NCBI RefSeq assembly: GCF_010994755.1
Contig: NZ_WHSB02000016.1
Location: 62,001-126,000, forward strand
Source: Shinella lacus
Lineage (GTDB): Bacteria; Pseudomonadota; Alphaproteobacteria; Rhizobiales; Rhizobiaceae
Length of the DNA: 64,000 nucleotides
Reading direction: 5' to 3'
Each line of letters opens with the position of its first letter. Position 1 is the first letter of the stretch. Shown in pieces: positions 17,921 to 26,986 of the stretch. Both the position numbers and the translations under genes were made by a program. Below the pieces are notes generated by a model. That model ran no database searches and had not been told where the DNA came from. It saw only the letters and a list, made by a program, of their open reading frames with translations.

Positions 17921-19108
17921 TCAGAAGCGAGCACGCGACGTCAGAGCTGCAAGTGCCGCTGCTAGCACCAGCAGCATTGCGCTGGCGGCGAAGGTCATTC
18001 GATAGCCGCTGAAATCGAACAGGACGCCGCCGAAGACCGCGCCGAGGGTGATCGCAAGCTGGATGACGGCCACCATCAGCCCGCCGCCTGCTTCGGCGTC
18101 GTGTGGAAGCGACCGTGCTAGCCAGGTCCACCAGCTGACGGGCGCGGCCGTGCCGATCAGCCCCCACACGCCCAGCGCGCCGGCCGTAACAGGGAGGCTG
18201 TGGCCGAAGACGATCAGTATGACGGCGATAACGGCCATGAGGATCGGGATGACGATCAGCGTCCGGTTTGGTCCGTCCTTGAGAAACCCGCCGATCAGGC
18301 TGGTGCCGACAACGCCGGCCACACCGATGCCGAGCAGGACCAGAGACAATGTCGATACATCGACCTGGGTGCCGGTCTCCAGGAATGGCCGCACATAGGT
18401 GAACAGTGCGAACTGCCCCATGAAGAACAGGCCGACCGCCGCCATGCCGAGGGCAATGAGCGGGCGCTTCAGCAGCGCGAAGACAGTGTTAGATCGCGCC
18501 CCCGGCTGCGCCTTCATCGTTGGCAGGCTGACCATCTGCCAGAGGAAGACGATGATGGCGACCGGGACGACCGCGAAGAAAGCACCGCGCCAACCCACGA
18601 CCGAGCCGAGGAACGCGCCGAGCGGCGGGGCGATGACCGTCGCCAGCGCGTTGCCGCCATTGAAGATCGCAAGCGCCCTTGGAATATGGTTCTCCGGCAC
18701 CAGCCGCATCGCGGTGGCAGCCGACATCGACCAAAAGCCTCCAATGACGACGCCGATCAGCGCCCGGCCAACCATGAACAGCCAGTAGTTCGGGGCAAGA
18801 GCCACAATCGTCCCCGATACGGCCATGACGCCGGTCAGCACCAGCAGCAAAATCTTGCGATCGAGCCGGCCGGCGAGTGCGGAGGTGACCAGGCTGGTCA
18901 TGACGGCAAACGCACCGGAAATGGCGATTGCCTGCCCTGCCTGTCCCTCGCTGACATCCAGCTCGGCGGCGATCGGCGTCAGCAGGCTGACGGGCATGAA
19001 TTCCGAAGCGATGAGCGCGAAGACGCAAAGCGACATCGCAAACACGCCGCCCCAATGAGCCGGACGTTCGTCGGTTTCAAGCGTCACGGTCGAAACATGA
19101 GAGGACAT
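17921..19108 (-). CDS. MFS efflux transporter, NepI-like
   Basis: 395 residues with about 12 membrane helices. The N-terminal block ASEFMPVSLLTPIAAELDVSEGQAGQA, the loop AGRLDRK and the helix 11 region AEAGGGLMVAVIQLAITLGA resemble the NepI purine-ribonucleoside/arabinose-type drug:H+ antiporter group. Direction is probably export; the substrate is not readable. It is divergent from the Tat-exported hydrolase gene, and the 284-base spacer contains an element shared with 21878-21895. Confidence 0.88.
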   Translation of the reverse strand: MSSHVSTVTLETDERPAHWGGVFAMSLCVFALIASEFMPVSLLTPIAAELDVSEGQAGQAIAISGAFAVMTSLVTSALAGRLDRKILLLVLTGVMAVSGTIVALAPNYWLFMVGRALIGVVIGGFWSMSAATAMRLVPENHIPRALAIFNGGNALATVIAPPLGAFLGSVVGWRGAFFAVVPVAIIVFLWQMVSLPTMKAQPGARSNTVFALLKRPLIALGMAAVGLFFMGQFALFTYVRPFLETGTQVDVSTLSLVLLGIGVAGVVGTSLIGGFLKDGPNRTLIVIPILMAVIAVILIVFGHSLPVTAGALGVWGLIGTAAPVSWWTWLARSLPHDAEAGGGLMVAVIQLAITLGAVFGGVLFDFSGYRMTFAASAMLLVLAAALAALTSRARF

Positions 19109-19296
19109 TCTTCATTTTCCTAAAACGTGCAGGCCACCAGCACCCGCCTCATTGGCGCAGCTCGGTTCACGCAGCTTCGATGCGCTCCAGATAAGAGAGA
19201 CGCCGGTCATCGATTAGCCGGTGCAAATCGCATGCGCTTATGAGCATGATTCATCAATGAGCGAGTGGCGCTACCCCATCGTATTCATGAGCTGCG

Positions 19297-19314
19297 TTCA
19301 TAGCCGCATGCGAA
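19297..19314. promoter_or_regulatory. candidate LysR operator, copy 1
   Basis: TTCATAGCCGCATGCGAA has TTC and GAA ends 12 bases apart and sits 96 bases before the hydrolase start. An almost identical element, with a shared downstream TAATC at the same distance, precedes the cyclophilin-like gene at 21994. The LysR gene at 20945 is the obvious candidate to bind both. Confidence 0.45.
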
Positions 19315-19392
19315 ACAGGCCGTCTAATCGCTGAACGAACGGGCCTCTACATTTTGCGGCGTGACCAGAACGATCAGAACGGAGATGCCGTC

Positions 19393-20493
19393 ATGCACGA
19401 GAACGACATGGAGACCGCTATCCAACACCAGGCGGAGCCGACCATCGGCCGCCGTAACCTGCTCAAGCTGACCGGCGCAAGCGTTGCCGCCATCGGTGCA
19501 GCTTCGATGTTCACGACCGCCAGCGCGAGGGCTCAGAATATGACGACGGAATGGGACAAGGTTTTCCCGAAAAGCGACAAGGTCGACCATGAGAAGGTCA
19601 CGTTCAGGAACCGCTACGGCATCACCCTGGCCGGTGATCTCTATCTGCCGAAGGACCGGACTGACCGGCGTCTGCCGGCGCTCGCCGTCGGCGGGCCGTT
19701 CGGTGCAGTGAAGGAGCAATCGTCCGGGCTCTATGCCCAGACCATGGCCGAGCGTGGCTTCGTCACCCTCGCCTTCGATGGATCTTTCACCGGCGAAAGC
19801 GGCGGCGAGCCGCGCAATGTAGCCTCCCCCGACATTAACACCGAGGATTTCAGCGCGGCCGTCGACTATCTCGGCCTGCACGCCTCCGTCGACCGCGAGC
19901 GCATCGGTGTGATTGGCATCTGCGGCTGGGGCGGCATGGCGCTAAATGCCGTCGCCTCGGACAAGCGCGTCAAGGCCGTCGCCGCCAGCACCATGTACGA
20001 CATGACCCGCGTCATGTCGAAGGGCTACAACGACAGCGTGACGCCCGAGCAGCGGGCGCAGACGCTGGAACAGCTGAGCCGCCAGCGCTGGGCGGATGCG
20101 GAAGCCGGCACCCCGGCCTACCAGCCGCCCTACAACGAACTGAAGGGCGGCGAGGCGCAGTTCCTCATCGACTACCACAACTACTACATGACGCCGCGCG
20201 GCTACCATAAGCGTGCGGTCAACTCCGGCAATTCCTGGACGCAGACAACGCCGTTGTCCTTCATGAACATGCCGATCCTGACCTATATCGCGGAGATATC
20301 GCCGCGCCCGGTCCTGTTCGTCCATGGCGAAAAGGCACATTCGCGCTACTTCAGCGAAACCGCCTTCGCCGCAGCGGCCGAACCGAAGGAGCTCGTGATC
20401 ATTCCGGGCGCCAGCCATGCCGATCTCTATGACAAGATCGACCTCATCCCGTTCGACAAGCTGCAGTCCTTCTTCGAGCAGCATCTCGCGTAA
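19393..20493 (+). CDS. Tat-exported alpha/beta hydrolase with Cys nucleophile
   Basis: About 366 residues. A twin-arginine signal (IGRRNLLKLTGASVAAIGAA) is followed by a processing site near SARA-QN, so the enzyme is probably periplasmic. The hydrolase core has GVIGICGWGGMA at the nucleophile elbow, with Cys in place of the usual Ser, as in the dienelactone-hydrolase-like branch. SPRPVLFVHGEKAHSRYFSE and GASHADLYD supply the acid/His region. ATG 19393 is used; ATG 19354 is possible. A cyclophilin-like gene and a LysR gene follow on the same strand. Confidence 0.88.
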   Translation: MHENDMETAIQHQAEPTIGRRNLLKLTGASVAAIGAASMFTTASARAQNMTTEWDKVFPKSDKVDHEKVTFRNRYGITLAGDLYLPKDRTDRRLPALAVGGPFGAVKEQSSGLYAQTMAERGFVTLAFDGSFTGESGGEPRNVASPDINTEDFSAAVDYLGLHASVDRERIGVIGICGWGGMALNAVASDKRVKAVAASTMYDMTRVMSKGYNDSVTPEQRAQTLEQLSRQRWADAEAGTPAYQPPYNELKGGEAQFLIDYHNYYMTPRGYHKRAVNSGNSWTQTTPLSFMNMPILTYIAEISPRPVLFVHGEKAHSRYFSETAFAAAAEPKELVIIPGASHADLYDKIDLIPFDKLQSFFEQHLA

Positions 20494-20548
20494 ATGCAGG
20501 TGGCGTCCGCCCCCCTGCGGACGCCGCTTCCAATCCAAAGGACCCGCC

Positions 20549-20902
20549 ATGGCTCAAGAGCGCATTCGCATTTCTTCCGACTGGGGCGAGGTCACGGCCG
20601 AGCTTGCCGACAATGAAGCTGCACGGGCGCTGGCCCGTCTGCTGCCGCTCACCATCGACATGAGCGATCATCTTCGGCAGGAGAAGACCGGCCATCTGCC
20701 CTCCCCTCTTCCTGACCAGGAACGGCAGCGTGAATTGTCGTCCGGGATGCTCGGACTCTGGGATTCCGATCATTTCGTGATTTATTATCGCGGCGGCCGC
20801 GTTCCGCTTCCGGGCCTCGCAGTGCTCGGGCGGCTCACAGGTGACGTTTCGATTTTCGATCGGCCCGGCCGTGTCTCGCTGCGGATCGAACGCATAGAAT
20901 AA
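20549..20902 (+). CDS. cyclophilin-like fold protein
   Basis: 117 residues with the compact pattern of the cyclophilin-like family (PF18050): IRISSDWGEVTAELADNEAARALARLLP, then LGLWDSDHFVIYYRGGRVPLPGLAVLG and DVSIF. The function is not established. It lacks a signal peptide, in contrast to the related protein at 21994. It starts 56 bases after the hydrolase and is likely in its operon. Confidence 0.82.
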   Translation: MAQERIRISSDWGEVTAELADNEAARALARLLPLTIDMSDHLRQEKTGHLPSPLPDQERQRELSSGMLGLWDSDHFVIYYRGGRVPLPGLAVLGRLTGDVSIFDRPGRVSLRIERIE

Positions 20903-20944
20903 GCAAAGCCGCCATCGTCGGCCCTTGCAGGATGGGGAATATCG

Positions 20945-21841
20945 GTGACACGCCAGAACATCAACGACCTGCTCGCCTTCATCGCGGTTGCACGGGAAGG
21001 CAGCTTCACCAAGGCGGCGGCGCGGTTCGGCATCTCGCAATCGGCGCTCAGCCATACCATCCGCCAGCTTGAAGCGCGGCTCGGCATCCGTCTGCTGACC
21101 CGCACCACGCGCGCCGTCGCGCCGACGGAAGCCGGCGAGCGGCTGCTGGAGCGGATCGGCCCGCATTTCGACCGGATCGAAATTGAGGTCGATGCGCTGA
21201 ACGAGCTGAAGGACAAGCCCGCAGGCACGGTCAGGATCGTGGCGCCGGATTTCGCGATCAGCCATGTGCTCTGGCCGAAGGTGCAGAAGTTCCTTCCGAA
21301 GTTCCCGGATATCAAAGTGGAACTGCTGCTCGACAATGGGCTGTCCGATATCGTCACGGAACGCTATGACGCAGGCGTGCGCATGGGCGACCGGCTCGCC
21401 AAGGACATGATCTCGGCGCGCATCGGACCGGATTTCCGCTTCGCCGTCGTCGGCGCGAAATCCTATTTTACCGGTCGCCCGATCCCGGAAAACCCGCAGG
21501 ACCTGATGCTGCACGACTGCATCAACTACCGGTTCCCCTCCTCTGGGACCCTTTACGCGTGGGAGTTTGAAGACCAGGAGGGCCACGAGATCAAGGTCCA
21601 GGTCGACGGCCCGCTCGCCTTCAACAACATCTTCCATGTTCTCGACGCCGCGCTTGCCGGCCATGGTCTCGGCTATGTACCGGAAGAGATCGCCCTGCCG
21701 CATATCGCCAAGGGTCGTCTCCACCGTGTGCTCGAGGGCTGGTCGCCTTTTTGGGAAGGATATCACCTCTATTATCCCAGCCGGCGGCAATCGTCGCCGG
21801 CCTTCGTCGCTCTGGTCGAAGCCCTGCGCCATCGTGAGTAA
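20945..21841 (+). CDS. LysR-type transcriptional regulator
   Basis: 298 residues. The N-terminal winged helix-turn-helix is LLAFIAVAREGSFTKAAARFGISQSALSHTIRQLE; the effector-binding domain (about 90-295) ends in the typical GLGYVPEEIALPHIAKGRLHRVLEGW. It begins at GTG 20945 after a GGATGGGGAA site. It is flanked by the hydrolase/cyclophilin-like genes and the second cyclophilin-like gene, both preceded by the same TTC-N12-GAA element, so local control is likely. Confidence 0.93.
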   Translation: MTRQNINDLLAFIAVAREGSFTKAAARFGISQSALSHTIRQLEARLGIRLLTRTTRAVAPTEAGERLLERIGPHFDRIEIEVDALNELKDKPAGTVRIVAPDFAISHVLWPKVQKFLPKFPDIKVELLLDNGLSDIVTERYDAGVRMGDRLAKDMISARIGPDFRFAVVGAKSYFTGRPIPENPQDLMLHDCINYRFPSSGTLYAWEFEDQEGHEIKVQVDGPLAFNNIFHVLDAALAGHGLGYVPEEIALPHIAKGRLHRVLEGWSPFWEGYHLYYPSRRQSSPAFVALVEALRHRE

Positions 21842-21877
21842 TGGCAAGGAGGAAAGCCAGGGTATTGATGAATCCAG

Positions 21878-21895
21878 TTCATAGCCTCATCCGAA
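21878..21895. promoter_or_regulatory. candidate LysR operator, copy 2
   Basis: TTCATAGCCTCATCCGAA matches the copy at 19297-19314 in 16 of 18 positions, and TAATC follows in the same phase (21906-21910). It lies about 100 bases upstream of the exported cyclophilin-like gene. Confidence 0.45.
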
Positions 21896-21993
21896 GGCCG
21901 GTCGGTAATCAACGACCTTTTCGACTGTTATGTTGCCCTCAGCGCCGGTGAATGGCCGCCAGCATCGTCGATGCGTTTCGGGAGACGTGAAAC

Positions 21994-22443
21994 ATGGGAA
22001 AGCGCCAACAAAGCCTGATCGCGATGGTCACCGCGGCGATCGTCGCTATCGGCCACGATGCGCGGGCGGCAGATCAGGTCGTTGGAACCATCGTCCGGTT
22101 CACTGCCGGCGAGACCTCGGTCGATGTGACGATCGGCGAGGACAATCCGACGGTGCGCGACCTTCTCACCCGTCTTCCCCTGGCGATGAAGCTGGAGGAA
22201 TATGCCGGCCGGGAAAGGATCGGCTATCTCTCGCCGAAGCTTGCGACCGAAGGATCACCCGGTTCTGATCCGAAAGATGGCGATCTCATTTATTTCGTGC
22301 CGTGGGGCAACATCGGCTTCTACTACGACACGTCCGGCGTCGGTTTTTCGGACCAGACGATCCATATCGGCAAATACATGGCATCGCCGACAGAGCTCGA
22401 CAAGCTTGTAGGAGGTCCGGTTCGCATCGAGATCGTAAACTAA
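21994..22443 (+). CDS. exported cyclophilin-like protein
   Basis: 149 residues. An N-terminal signal (MGKRQQSLIAMVTAAIVAIG, cleavage near ARA-AD) indicates export. The mature part matches the cyclophilin-like family: VVGTIVRFTAGETSVDVTIGEDNPTVRDLLTRLP, LIYFVPWGNIGFYYD and IHIGKYMASPTELDKL. It is a paralogue of the protein at 20549 and probably belongs to the same regulon as the exported hydrolase. The biochemical role is unknown. Confidence 0.85.
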   Translation: MGKRQQSLIAMVTAAIVAIGHDARAADQVVGTIVRFTAGETSVDVTIGEDNPTVRDLLTRLPLAMKLEEYAGRERIGYLSPKLATEGSPGSDPKDGDLIYFVPWGNIGFYYDTSGVGFSDQTIHIGKYMASPTELDKLVGGPVRIEIVN

Positions 22444-22612
22444 GCCGATGCTGAAACTGTACCTTTTCCAAGGCGTTGGAGGAGTACGAACCTTCGGTTC
22501 CGGCCTCGCCCCGTCACCGACTGTATGAAGACAAAGCAGTTGGGATGACGCGGGATTTGGCATCGATCAGCGTCCGATAGGAATGAAACCGGTATCCACG
22601 ATCAGACCGTTG

Positions 22613-22640
22613 TTGACACCTCCGTTCTCGTTTATATAGC
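22613..22640 (+). promoter_or_regulatory. sigma-70-type promoter of the SulP gene
   Basis: TTGACA at 22613-22618 and TATAGC at 22635-22640, 16 bases apart, give a strong match. Transcription would start near 22647 and leave a leader of about 105 bases before the SulP ATG. Confidence 0.6.
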
Positions 22641-22656
22641 GGGCTATTCGCCCCGG

Positions 22657-22747
22657 ACCCGGTGAAACTCCGGGTGGCTCTTCTGGCCGCCGATCCGCCA
22701 GACAACGCAAAGCATCGAACCTGTTCACGAGGCCGGACGCCGTCCGG
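22657..22747 (+). promoter_or_regulatory. structured mRNA leader of the SulP transporter
   Basis: Two perfect stems are visible: ACCCGG (22657-22662) with CCGGGT (22670-22675) around a 7-base loop, and CCGGAC (22733-22738) with GTCCGG (22742-22747) around a 3-base loop. The second hairpin ends 5 bases before the ATG and no ribosome site lies outside it, so it could mask initiation. Alphaproteobacterial sulfate-transporter genes are known to carry a conserved leader (the sul1 RNA motif); whether this is an example was not tested. Confidence 0.4.
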
Positions 22748-22752
22748 TCTGG

Positions 22753-24264
22753 ATGCGTTTCTTTGCGGATTTCTCCATGTTCAATCTGACGACCTACAAG
22801 CGCGAATGGTTCTCGAACATTCGCGCCGATATTCTCTCCGGCATCGTTGTGGCGCTGGCCCTCATTCCGGAAGCCATCGGCTTTTCCATCATTGCCGGGG
22901 TCGACCCGAAGATCGGGCTCTTTGCCTCCTTCGCCATCGCCTGCGTCTCCGCCTTCGTCGGCGGCCGGCCCGGCATGATCTCCGCCGCCACGGCAGCGAC
23001 CGCCGTGCTGATGGTCACGCTCGTGAAGGAGCATGGCCTCGAATATCTCTTCGCCGCCACGCTGTTGATGGGCGTCATCCAGATATGTGCGGGCTTCCTG
23101 AAGCTCGGCCGCGTCATGCGCTTCGTCTCGCGTTCCGTCATCACCGGCTTCGTCAACGCGCTGGCGATTCTCATCTTCATGGCGCAGCTGCCGGAACTCA
23201 TCGGTGTGCCGGGGCTGACCTATGTGATGATCGCCGCGGGCCTCGCGATCATCTATCTCTTCCCCTATGTCACCAAAGCCATCCCGTCGCCGCTGGTCGC
23301 CATCCTCGTGCTGACCGGCGTCGCCTATTGGGGCGGTCTGGACTTGCGCACCGTCGGCGATCTCGGCGAACTGCCCTCCGCGCTGCCGATATTCGCCCTG
23401 CCGCAGGTGCCGCTCACCTTCGAGACGCTGCAGATCATTTTCCCGTACTCCATCGCGCTTGCCGCAGTCGGCCTGCTGGAATCGCTGCTGACGGCACAGA
23501 TCGTCGACGACATGACGGATACGCCGAGCTCCAAGAGCCAGGAATGCATCGGGCAGGGGGCGAGCAACATCGCCTCCAGCCTCATCGGCGGCATGGGGGG
23601 ATGCGCCATGATCGGCCAGTCGGTGATCAATGTCACCTCCGGTGGCCGTGGACGCCTCTCGACCTTCGTTGCCGGCGCCTTCCTGCTGTTTCTCATTCTC
23701 GTGCTGGACGATCTCGTGCGCATCGTCCCGATGGCCGTCCTGGTCGCCGTCATGATCATGGTCTCGATCGGCACCTTCTCCTGGCGCTCGATCCTCGACC
23801 TGCGCCGCAATCCGCTCTCCTCTTCCGTCGTCATGCTGGCAACGGTCGCGACTGTCGTCGGCACGCATGATCTCGCCAAAGGCGTGCTCGTCGGCGTGCT
23901 GCTGTCGGGCGTGTTCTTCGCCGGCAAGGTCGCCAAGCTCTTCCACGTCCGCTCGGTGCTGAGTGCGGATGGTTCGGAGCGCACCTACCATGTCGATGGC
24001 CAGATCTTCTTCGCCTCGGCGGAGAGTTTTACCACGGCCTTCGACTTCGCCGAGACGGTCCGCAAGGTGACGATCGACGTCACGGAGGCGCATCTATGGG
24101 ATATCACGGCCGTCGGTTCGCTCGACAAGATCGTTCTCAAATACCGCCGCCGGGGCGTTGAGGTCGCCGTCAAAGGCGTCAATGAGGCAAGCGCTCATAT
24201 GCTTGACCGCTTCGCGCTGCACCACAAGGAGCACGCCGCATTCTCCGCTCATGGCGGTCATTGA
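22753..24264 (+). CDS. SulP-family anion transporter
   Basis: 503 residues. The membrane domain (about 20-390) begins [38 protein letters not shown], the SulP signature, and includes [15 protein letters not shown]. The C-terminal STAS domain (about 400-490) has [20 protein letters not shown] and [20 protein letters not shown]. It likely transports sulfate or bicarbonate, which the sequence alone cannot separate. ATG 22777 is an alternative start. The gene is monocistronic, with a structured leader. Confidence 0.93.
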   Translation: MRFFADFSMFNLTTYKREWFSNIRADILSGIVVALALIPEAIGFSIIAGVDPKIGLFASFAIACVSAFVGGRPGMISAATAATAVLMVTLVKEHGLEYLFAATLLMGVIQICAGFLKLGRVMRFVSRSVITGFVNALAILIFMAQLPELIGVPGLTYVMIAAGLAIIYLFPYVTKAIPSPLVAILVLTGVAYWGGLDLRTVGDLGELPSALPIFALPQVPLTFETLQIIFPYSIALAAVGLLESLLTAQIVDDMTDTPSSKSQECIGQGASNIASSLIGGMGGCAMIGQSVINVTSGGRGRLSTFVAGAFLLFLILVLDDLVRIVPMAVLVAVMIMVSIGTFSWRSILDLRRNPLSSSVVMLATVATVVGTHDLAKGVLVGVLLSGVFFAGKVAKLFHVRSVLSADGSERTYHVDGQIFFASAESFTTAFDFAETVRKVTIDVTEAHLWDITAVGSLDKIVLKYRRRGVEVAVKGVNEASAHMLDRFALHHKEHAAFSAHGGH

Positions 24265-24274
24265 CGGCGGCAAC

Positions 24275-24301
24275 AAAAAAGCCCGGAGCATCGTTCCGGA
24301 C
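24275..24301 (-). terminator. Rho-independent terminator
   Basis: Read leftwards, GTCCGGA (24301-24295) pairs with TCCGGGC (24287-24281) with one wobble, a 7-base loop and a following run of six T (24280-24275). It terminates leftward transcription from the arginase-family locus and also separates it from the convergent SulP gene. Confidence 0.75.
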
Positions 24302-24392
24302 CTAATTGTTCCGCTCTTCAGGCAGCGATGAAACGCCAGGGTTTCAACAGAACAGCCAATGCGCCGGCTAGATAGGCGGCTTTGTGGGTAGC

Positions 24393-25208
24393 CTATTCTG
24401 CGTCGAGTATGAGCCGGCCAAACAGCTCCTTGACGAGCTTTGCGGCAACGGTCGCCGTGAGCGATCCTACATCGCGCATGGGATTGAGTTCGACGACGTC
24501 GGCGCCGACCAGCCTCCCCTTGAAGCCGTTGACGATGTTGATGACCTGGCGCGTCGAAAATCCCCCGGGTTCATGATGCGACACGCCCGGTGCGAATGCC
24601 GGGTCCAAACCGTCGAGATCCACGGAGATATAGACCGGCCCTTCGAACGCGAGCGTGATATCATCTCACCAGTCCCCCATCTGGATGATCTCCACCCCGA
24701 ACTTGCGCGCCTGCTCTTTCTGATGCGCGTTGAGCGTTCTGATGCCGACCTGGACCAACCGATGGACGACGCCATCCTCCATCAATCGGGCAAACGGCGA
24801 GGCGTGGGAATAGGGATTGTCCTGGAAGTCTGAATAGAGGTCGGCGTGGGCGTCGATATGGAGGACGTTCAATCCGGGATGTTTTTCGGCATGGGCCTTT
24901 ATGGCCGGGTAGGAGACCGAGTGGTCACCTCCGAGGGAGATTAGAGACGATGTTTCGCGCAGAATTCTCGCGATACCGGCTTCGATTGTTTGAAAGGCCT
25001 GCGCGCTGTTTAGCCCACCGAGCGCGAGATCACCAAAGTCTTTCCATGCATGCACGTCTAGATCGACGCCTTGTTCGGTCGTGAGGTTCCAATGTTCGGA
25101 CCGAAGCATCTCACGGATCTTGTCCGGTGCCAGGCGTGGTCCCTGAAGAAAGCTGGAATTTGCGTCATAAGGCAGGCCAACGAGGCCAAGCGGCAGCTGC
25201 GTACCCAT
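24393..25208 (-). pseudogene. arginase/agmatinase-family gene interrupted by an in-frame TGA
   Basis: The minus-strand frame runs MGTQLPLGLVGLPYDANSSF to IQMGDW, then TGA at 24668-24666, and resumes in the same frame DDITLAFEG and SVDLDGLDPAFAPGVSHH to TAG. Metal-binding blocks lie on both sides: LGGDHSVSYP and HIDAHADLY before, the arginase signature SVDLDGLDPAF after. A single codon is changed and nothing else is lost, so it looks recent. Truncation removes two metal ligands, so a 180-residue product should be inactive. The start at 25208 has GAGGG upstream. It is probably cotranscribed with the nitrilase-family gene. Confidence 0.85.
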
Positions 25209-25250
25209 TTGCGGTCCCTCGATTTTTGCGTGGGCGTAAAACAACGATAG

Positions 25251-25285
25251 GACCGCCCGGGACGAAACCTACCTCCCGGGCGGTC
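25251..25285. terminator. strong hairpin between nitrilase-family and arginase-family genes
   Basis: GACCGCCCGGGA (25251-25262) and TCCCGGGCGGTC (25274-25285) are perfectly complementary over 12 bp with an 11-base loop. In the leftward direction it is followed by CTATCGTTGTTTT, so it may terminate or attenuate the nitrilase transcript, or protect its 3' end. Confidence 0.6.
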
Positions 25286-25305
25286 TTGGCTAATGTGATC
25301 TTGCG

Positions 25306-26082
25306 CTATTCGGGAACGTAGCGCGGATAGGTCTTCTTGCTCGCGCGTGCGAATTCAAGATCGATTTCCACCGTCGCGAACGGACTTTGCTGCGAGGTCT
25401 CGGCAAGGACATTGCCCTCGGGATCGATGATCCAGCCCAGGCCGCCGCAATCGGCTTTGTCGCCCGGTGGGCACCAGAGATTGGAAGAGAGGCTATAAGC
25501 GCCCGAGCAGACGGCCGATGCCTGCCCGCCGGCAAGCCATTTCCTGACCGAACTGTGCGGCGTCGCACGCGGCACACAAATGAGATCGGCGCGCGACGCA
25601 CCATAAAAGCGTGCCCATTCGAAGAACCACATCTCGGTGCAGATCTGAACCCCGATCCTCATGCCCAGCGCCCGCGCCAGATCGAAGCTCTTTGCCCCGC
25701 GATCGTACCAGTGGTGCTCCCAGTAGCCCTCCTCATCAGGAAGATAATATTTGTCGCGAATACCAGCTGCGGCGCCGGAATCTTTGTTCCAGACATAGGC
25801 CTGATTTCGCCGGCTTCCCTGCGCGTTGACGATCGCGCGTGTCCCCAACGCCGCCTTGGCGTTCAGGCGCGAGAGGTCGGCGATGTGGGCATCATGTGCG
25901 GCGACGGAATCCGCCCATGCCGCGTCGTTCGCATCCTTGTCCGCGGCAAGCCAGGGGGCGAAGCACATTTCAGGGAGCAGCAGGAAATCGGATTGCGCCT
26001 CGGCGACGTGTGCAGCCAGGCGCACCAATCCATCCTCGAGAAAACCTTCGCGCGGATCAAGCTCACAGACAGTTACTTTCAT
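25306..26082 (-). CDS. nitrilase-superfamily amidohydrolase
   Basis: 258 residues. The Glu-Lys-Cys triad is visible as LLLPEMCF (Glu), RDKYYLP (Lys) and GVQICTEMWFFEWAR (Cys). These cytoplasmic enzymes hydrolyse C-N bonds in amides, carbamoyl amines or nitriles. Adjacency to an arginase/agmatinase-family gene suggests guanidino or carbamoyl-amine catabolism, as for N-carbamoylputrescine amidase, but the specificity is inferred. ATG 26082 is chosen for the GGAGG seven bases upstream. It is divergent from an Lrp-type regulator. Confidence 0.9.
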   Translation of the reverse strand: MKVTVCELDPREGFLEDGLVRLAAHVAEAQSDFLLLPEMCFAPWLAADKDANDAAWADSVAAHDAHIADLSRLNAKAALGTRAIVNAQGSRRNQAYVWNKDSGAAAGIRDKYYLPDEEGYWEHHWYDRGAKSFDLARALGMRIGVQICTEMWFFEWARFYGASRADLICVPRATPHSSVRKWLAGGQASAVCSGAYSLSSNLWCPPGDKADCGGLGWIIDPEGNVLAETSQQSPFATVEIDLEFARASKKTYPRYVPE

Positions 26083-26164
26083 TCTCAAACCTCCATCGAA
26101 TGTACTGAGACGTTCGGATGGAGCTCGATCAATTTAAAGCCATCCTCCTCTGGCGTTTCGCAAC

Positions 26165-26191
26165 AATTCTGGCGATAAGGGAATTAGAATT
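26165..26191. promoter_or_regulatory. inverted repeat in the nitrilase / Lrp divergent spacer
   Basis: AATTCT (26165-26170) and AGAATT (26186-26191) are separated by 15 bases and lie between the two divergent starts. AT-rich inverted repeats of this size are usual Lrp/AsnC sites, so it is a candidate operator for the adjacent regulator. Confidence 0.4.
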
Positions 26192-26224
26192 GGCAAATCG
26201 CCACATCGGCACTGGTGGGATGTC

Positions 26225-26644
26225 GTGGACGACAAGGACAGGTTCATTCTCGAAAGCCTTCGGGAAAACGCGCGAATTTCGACCGCGACCCTTGGTCGGG
26301 AGTTGAGGGTGTCGAGGGCGACGATCCAAAACCGGATCGACAAGCTCGTGGCCCAAGGCGTCATCTCACGTTTCACGATCGAGCTCGGTGACACATCAGA
26401 CGAAACAGCGATCGAGGCCCTCGTTCTGCTGAAGACGAGTTCCGTCGACACACGCCCGCTCATCATCAAGCTGCGCAAGATCAAGAACCTAGTAAGCTTC
26501 ACGTCTTTGAATGGAGACTATGATTTCGCACTCGAACTTCGGTCAAAATCAACGGTCGAACTCGATGAAATCCTGGCGGAAATTCGCAGCCTGCAACACG
26601 TTCTCGAGACGAATTGCAGTATTCGCCTGAAAACGTTCTTGTAA
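26225..26644 (+). CDS. Lrp/AsnC-family regulator
   Basis: 139 residues: an N-terminal helix-turn-helix DKDRFILESLRENARISTATLGRELRVSRATIQNRIDKLVAQGVI, then the RAM ligand-binding domain (about 60-139). It starts at GTG 26225 after a GGGA site. Divergence from the nitrilase-family and arginase-family genes suggests that it senses their substrate, perhaps an amino acid or polyamine-related amine. Confidence 0.9.
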   Translation: MDDKDRFILESLRENARISTATLGRELRVSRATIQNRIDKLVAQGVISRFTIELGDTSDETAIEALVLLKTSSVDTRPLIIKLRKIKNLVSFTSLNGDYDFALELRSKSTVELDEILAEIRSLQHVLETNCSIRLKTFL

Positions 26645-26986
26645 CGACCAACCTTGGCGGGGATCGACATCTTAGTTGGATAAACTCGCTGACGTCGTCC
26701 AATGGGAGCGGCGAAACCTTGAAAAGGCGCGAGCTGTATCGGAGAGGTTCGCCCCTTTCACGTCCCCTTCTCTGCTCGCAGCTCATAGGCGGTCTTGGGT
26801 CCTCGGCAAGAGAACGGTTGCCGGAGTTTTGCCGATAGCTTCGATGGCAAAGCGCCGGCGCGACATCGGGGAAGATCGCATTGCAATCGCGTGTCCGGGA
26901 TTATATGTCAGAAGCACGAAGTGAGGACGACCTCCCCCTCATCGGGTTCTTTCGCACGGGACGACCCGCGCATGTTGGAGGTTCAA
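26645..26986. other. intergenic stretch with no supported gene
   Basis: Open frames here lack ribosome sites and recognisable domains. It may contain the promoter of the PACE-MFS operon; no clear -35/-10 pair stands out. Confidence 0.4.

Noticed and set aside
22567-24093. A 508-codon open frame on the minus strand
   Set aside because: Antisense to the SulP gene, extremely rich in Asp/Gly/Arg/His, no recognisable fold.
24666-24668. Selenocysteine decoding of the TGA in the arginase-family gene
   Set aside because: No selenocysteine insertion hairpin is evident after the TGA, and the family does not use selenocysteine here; a nonsense mutation or error is simpler.
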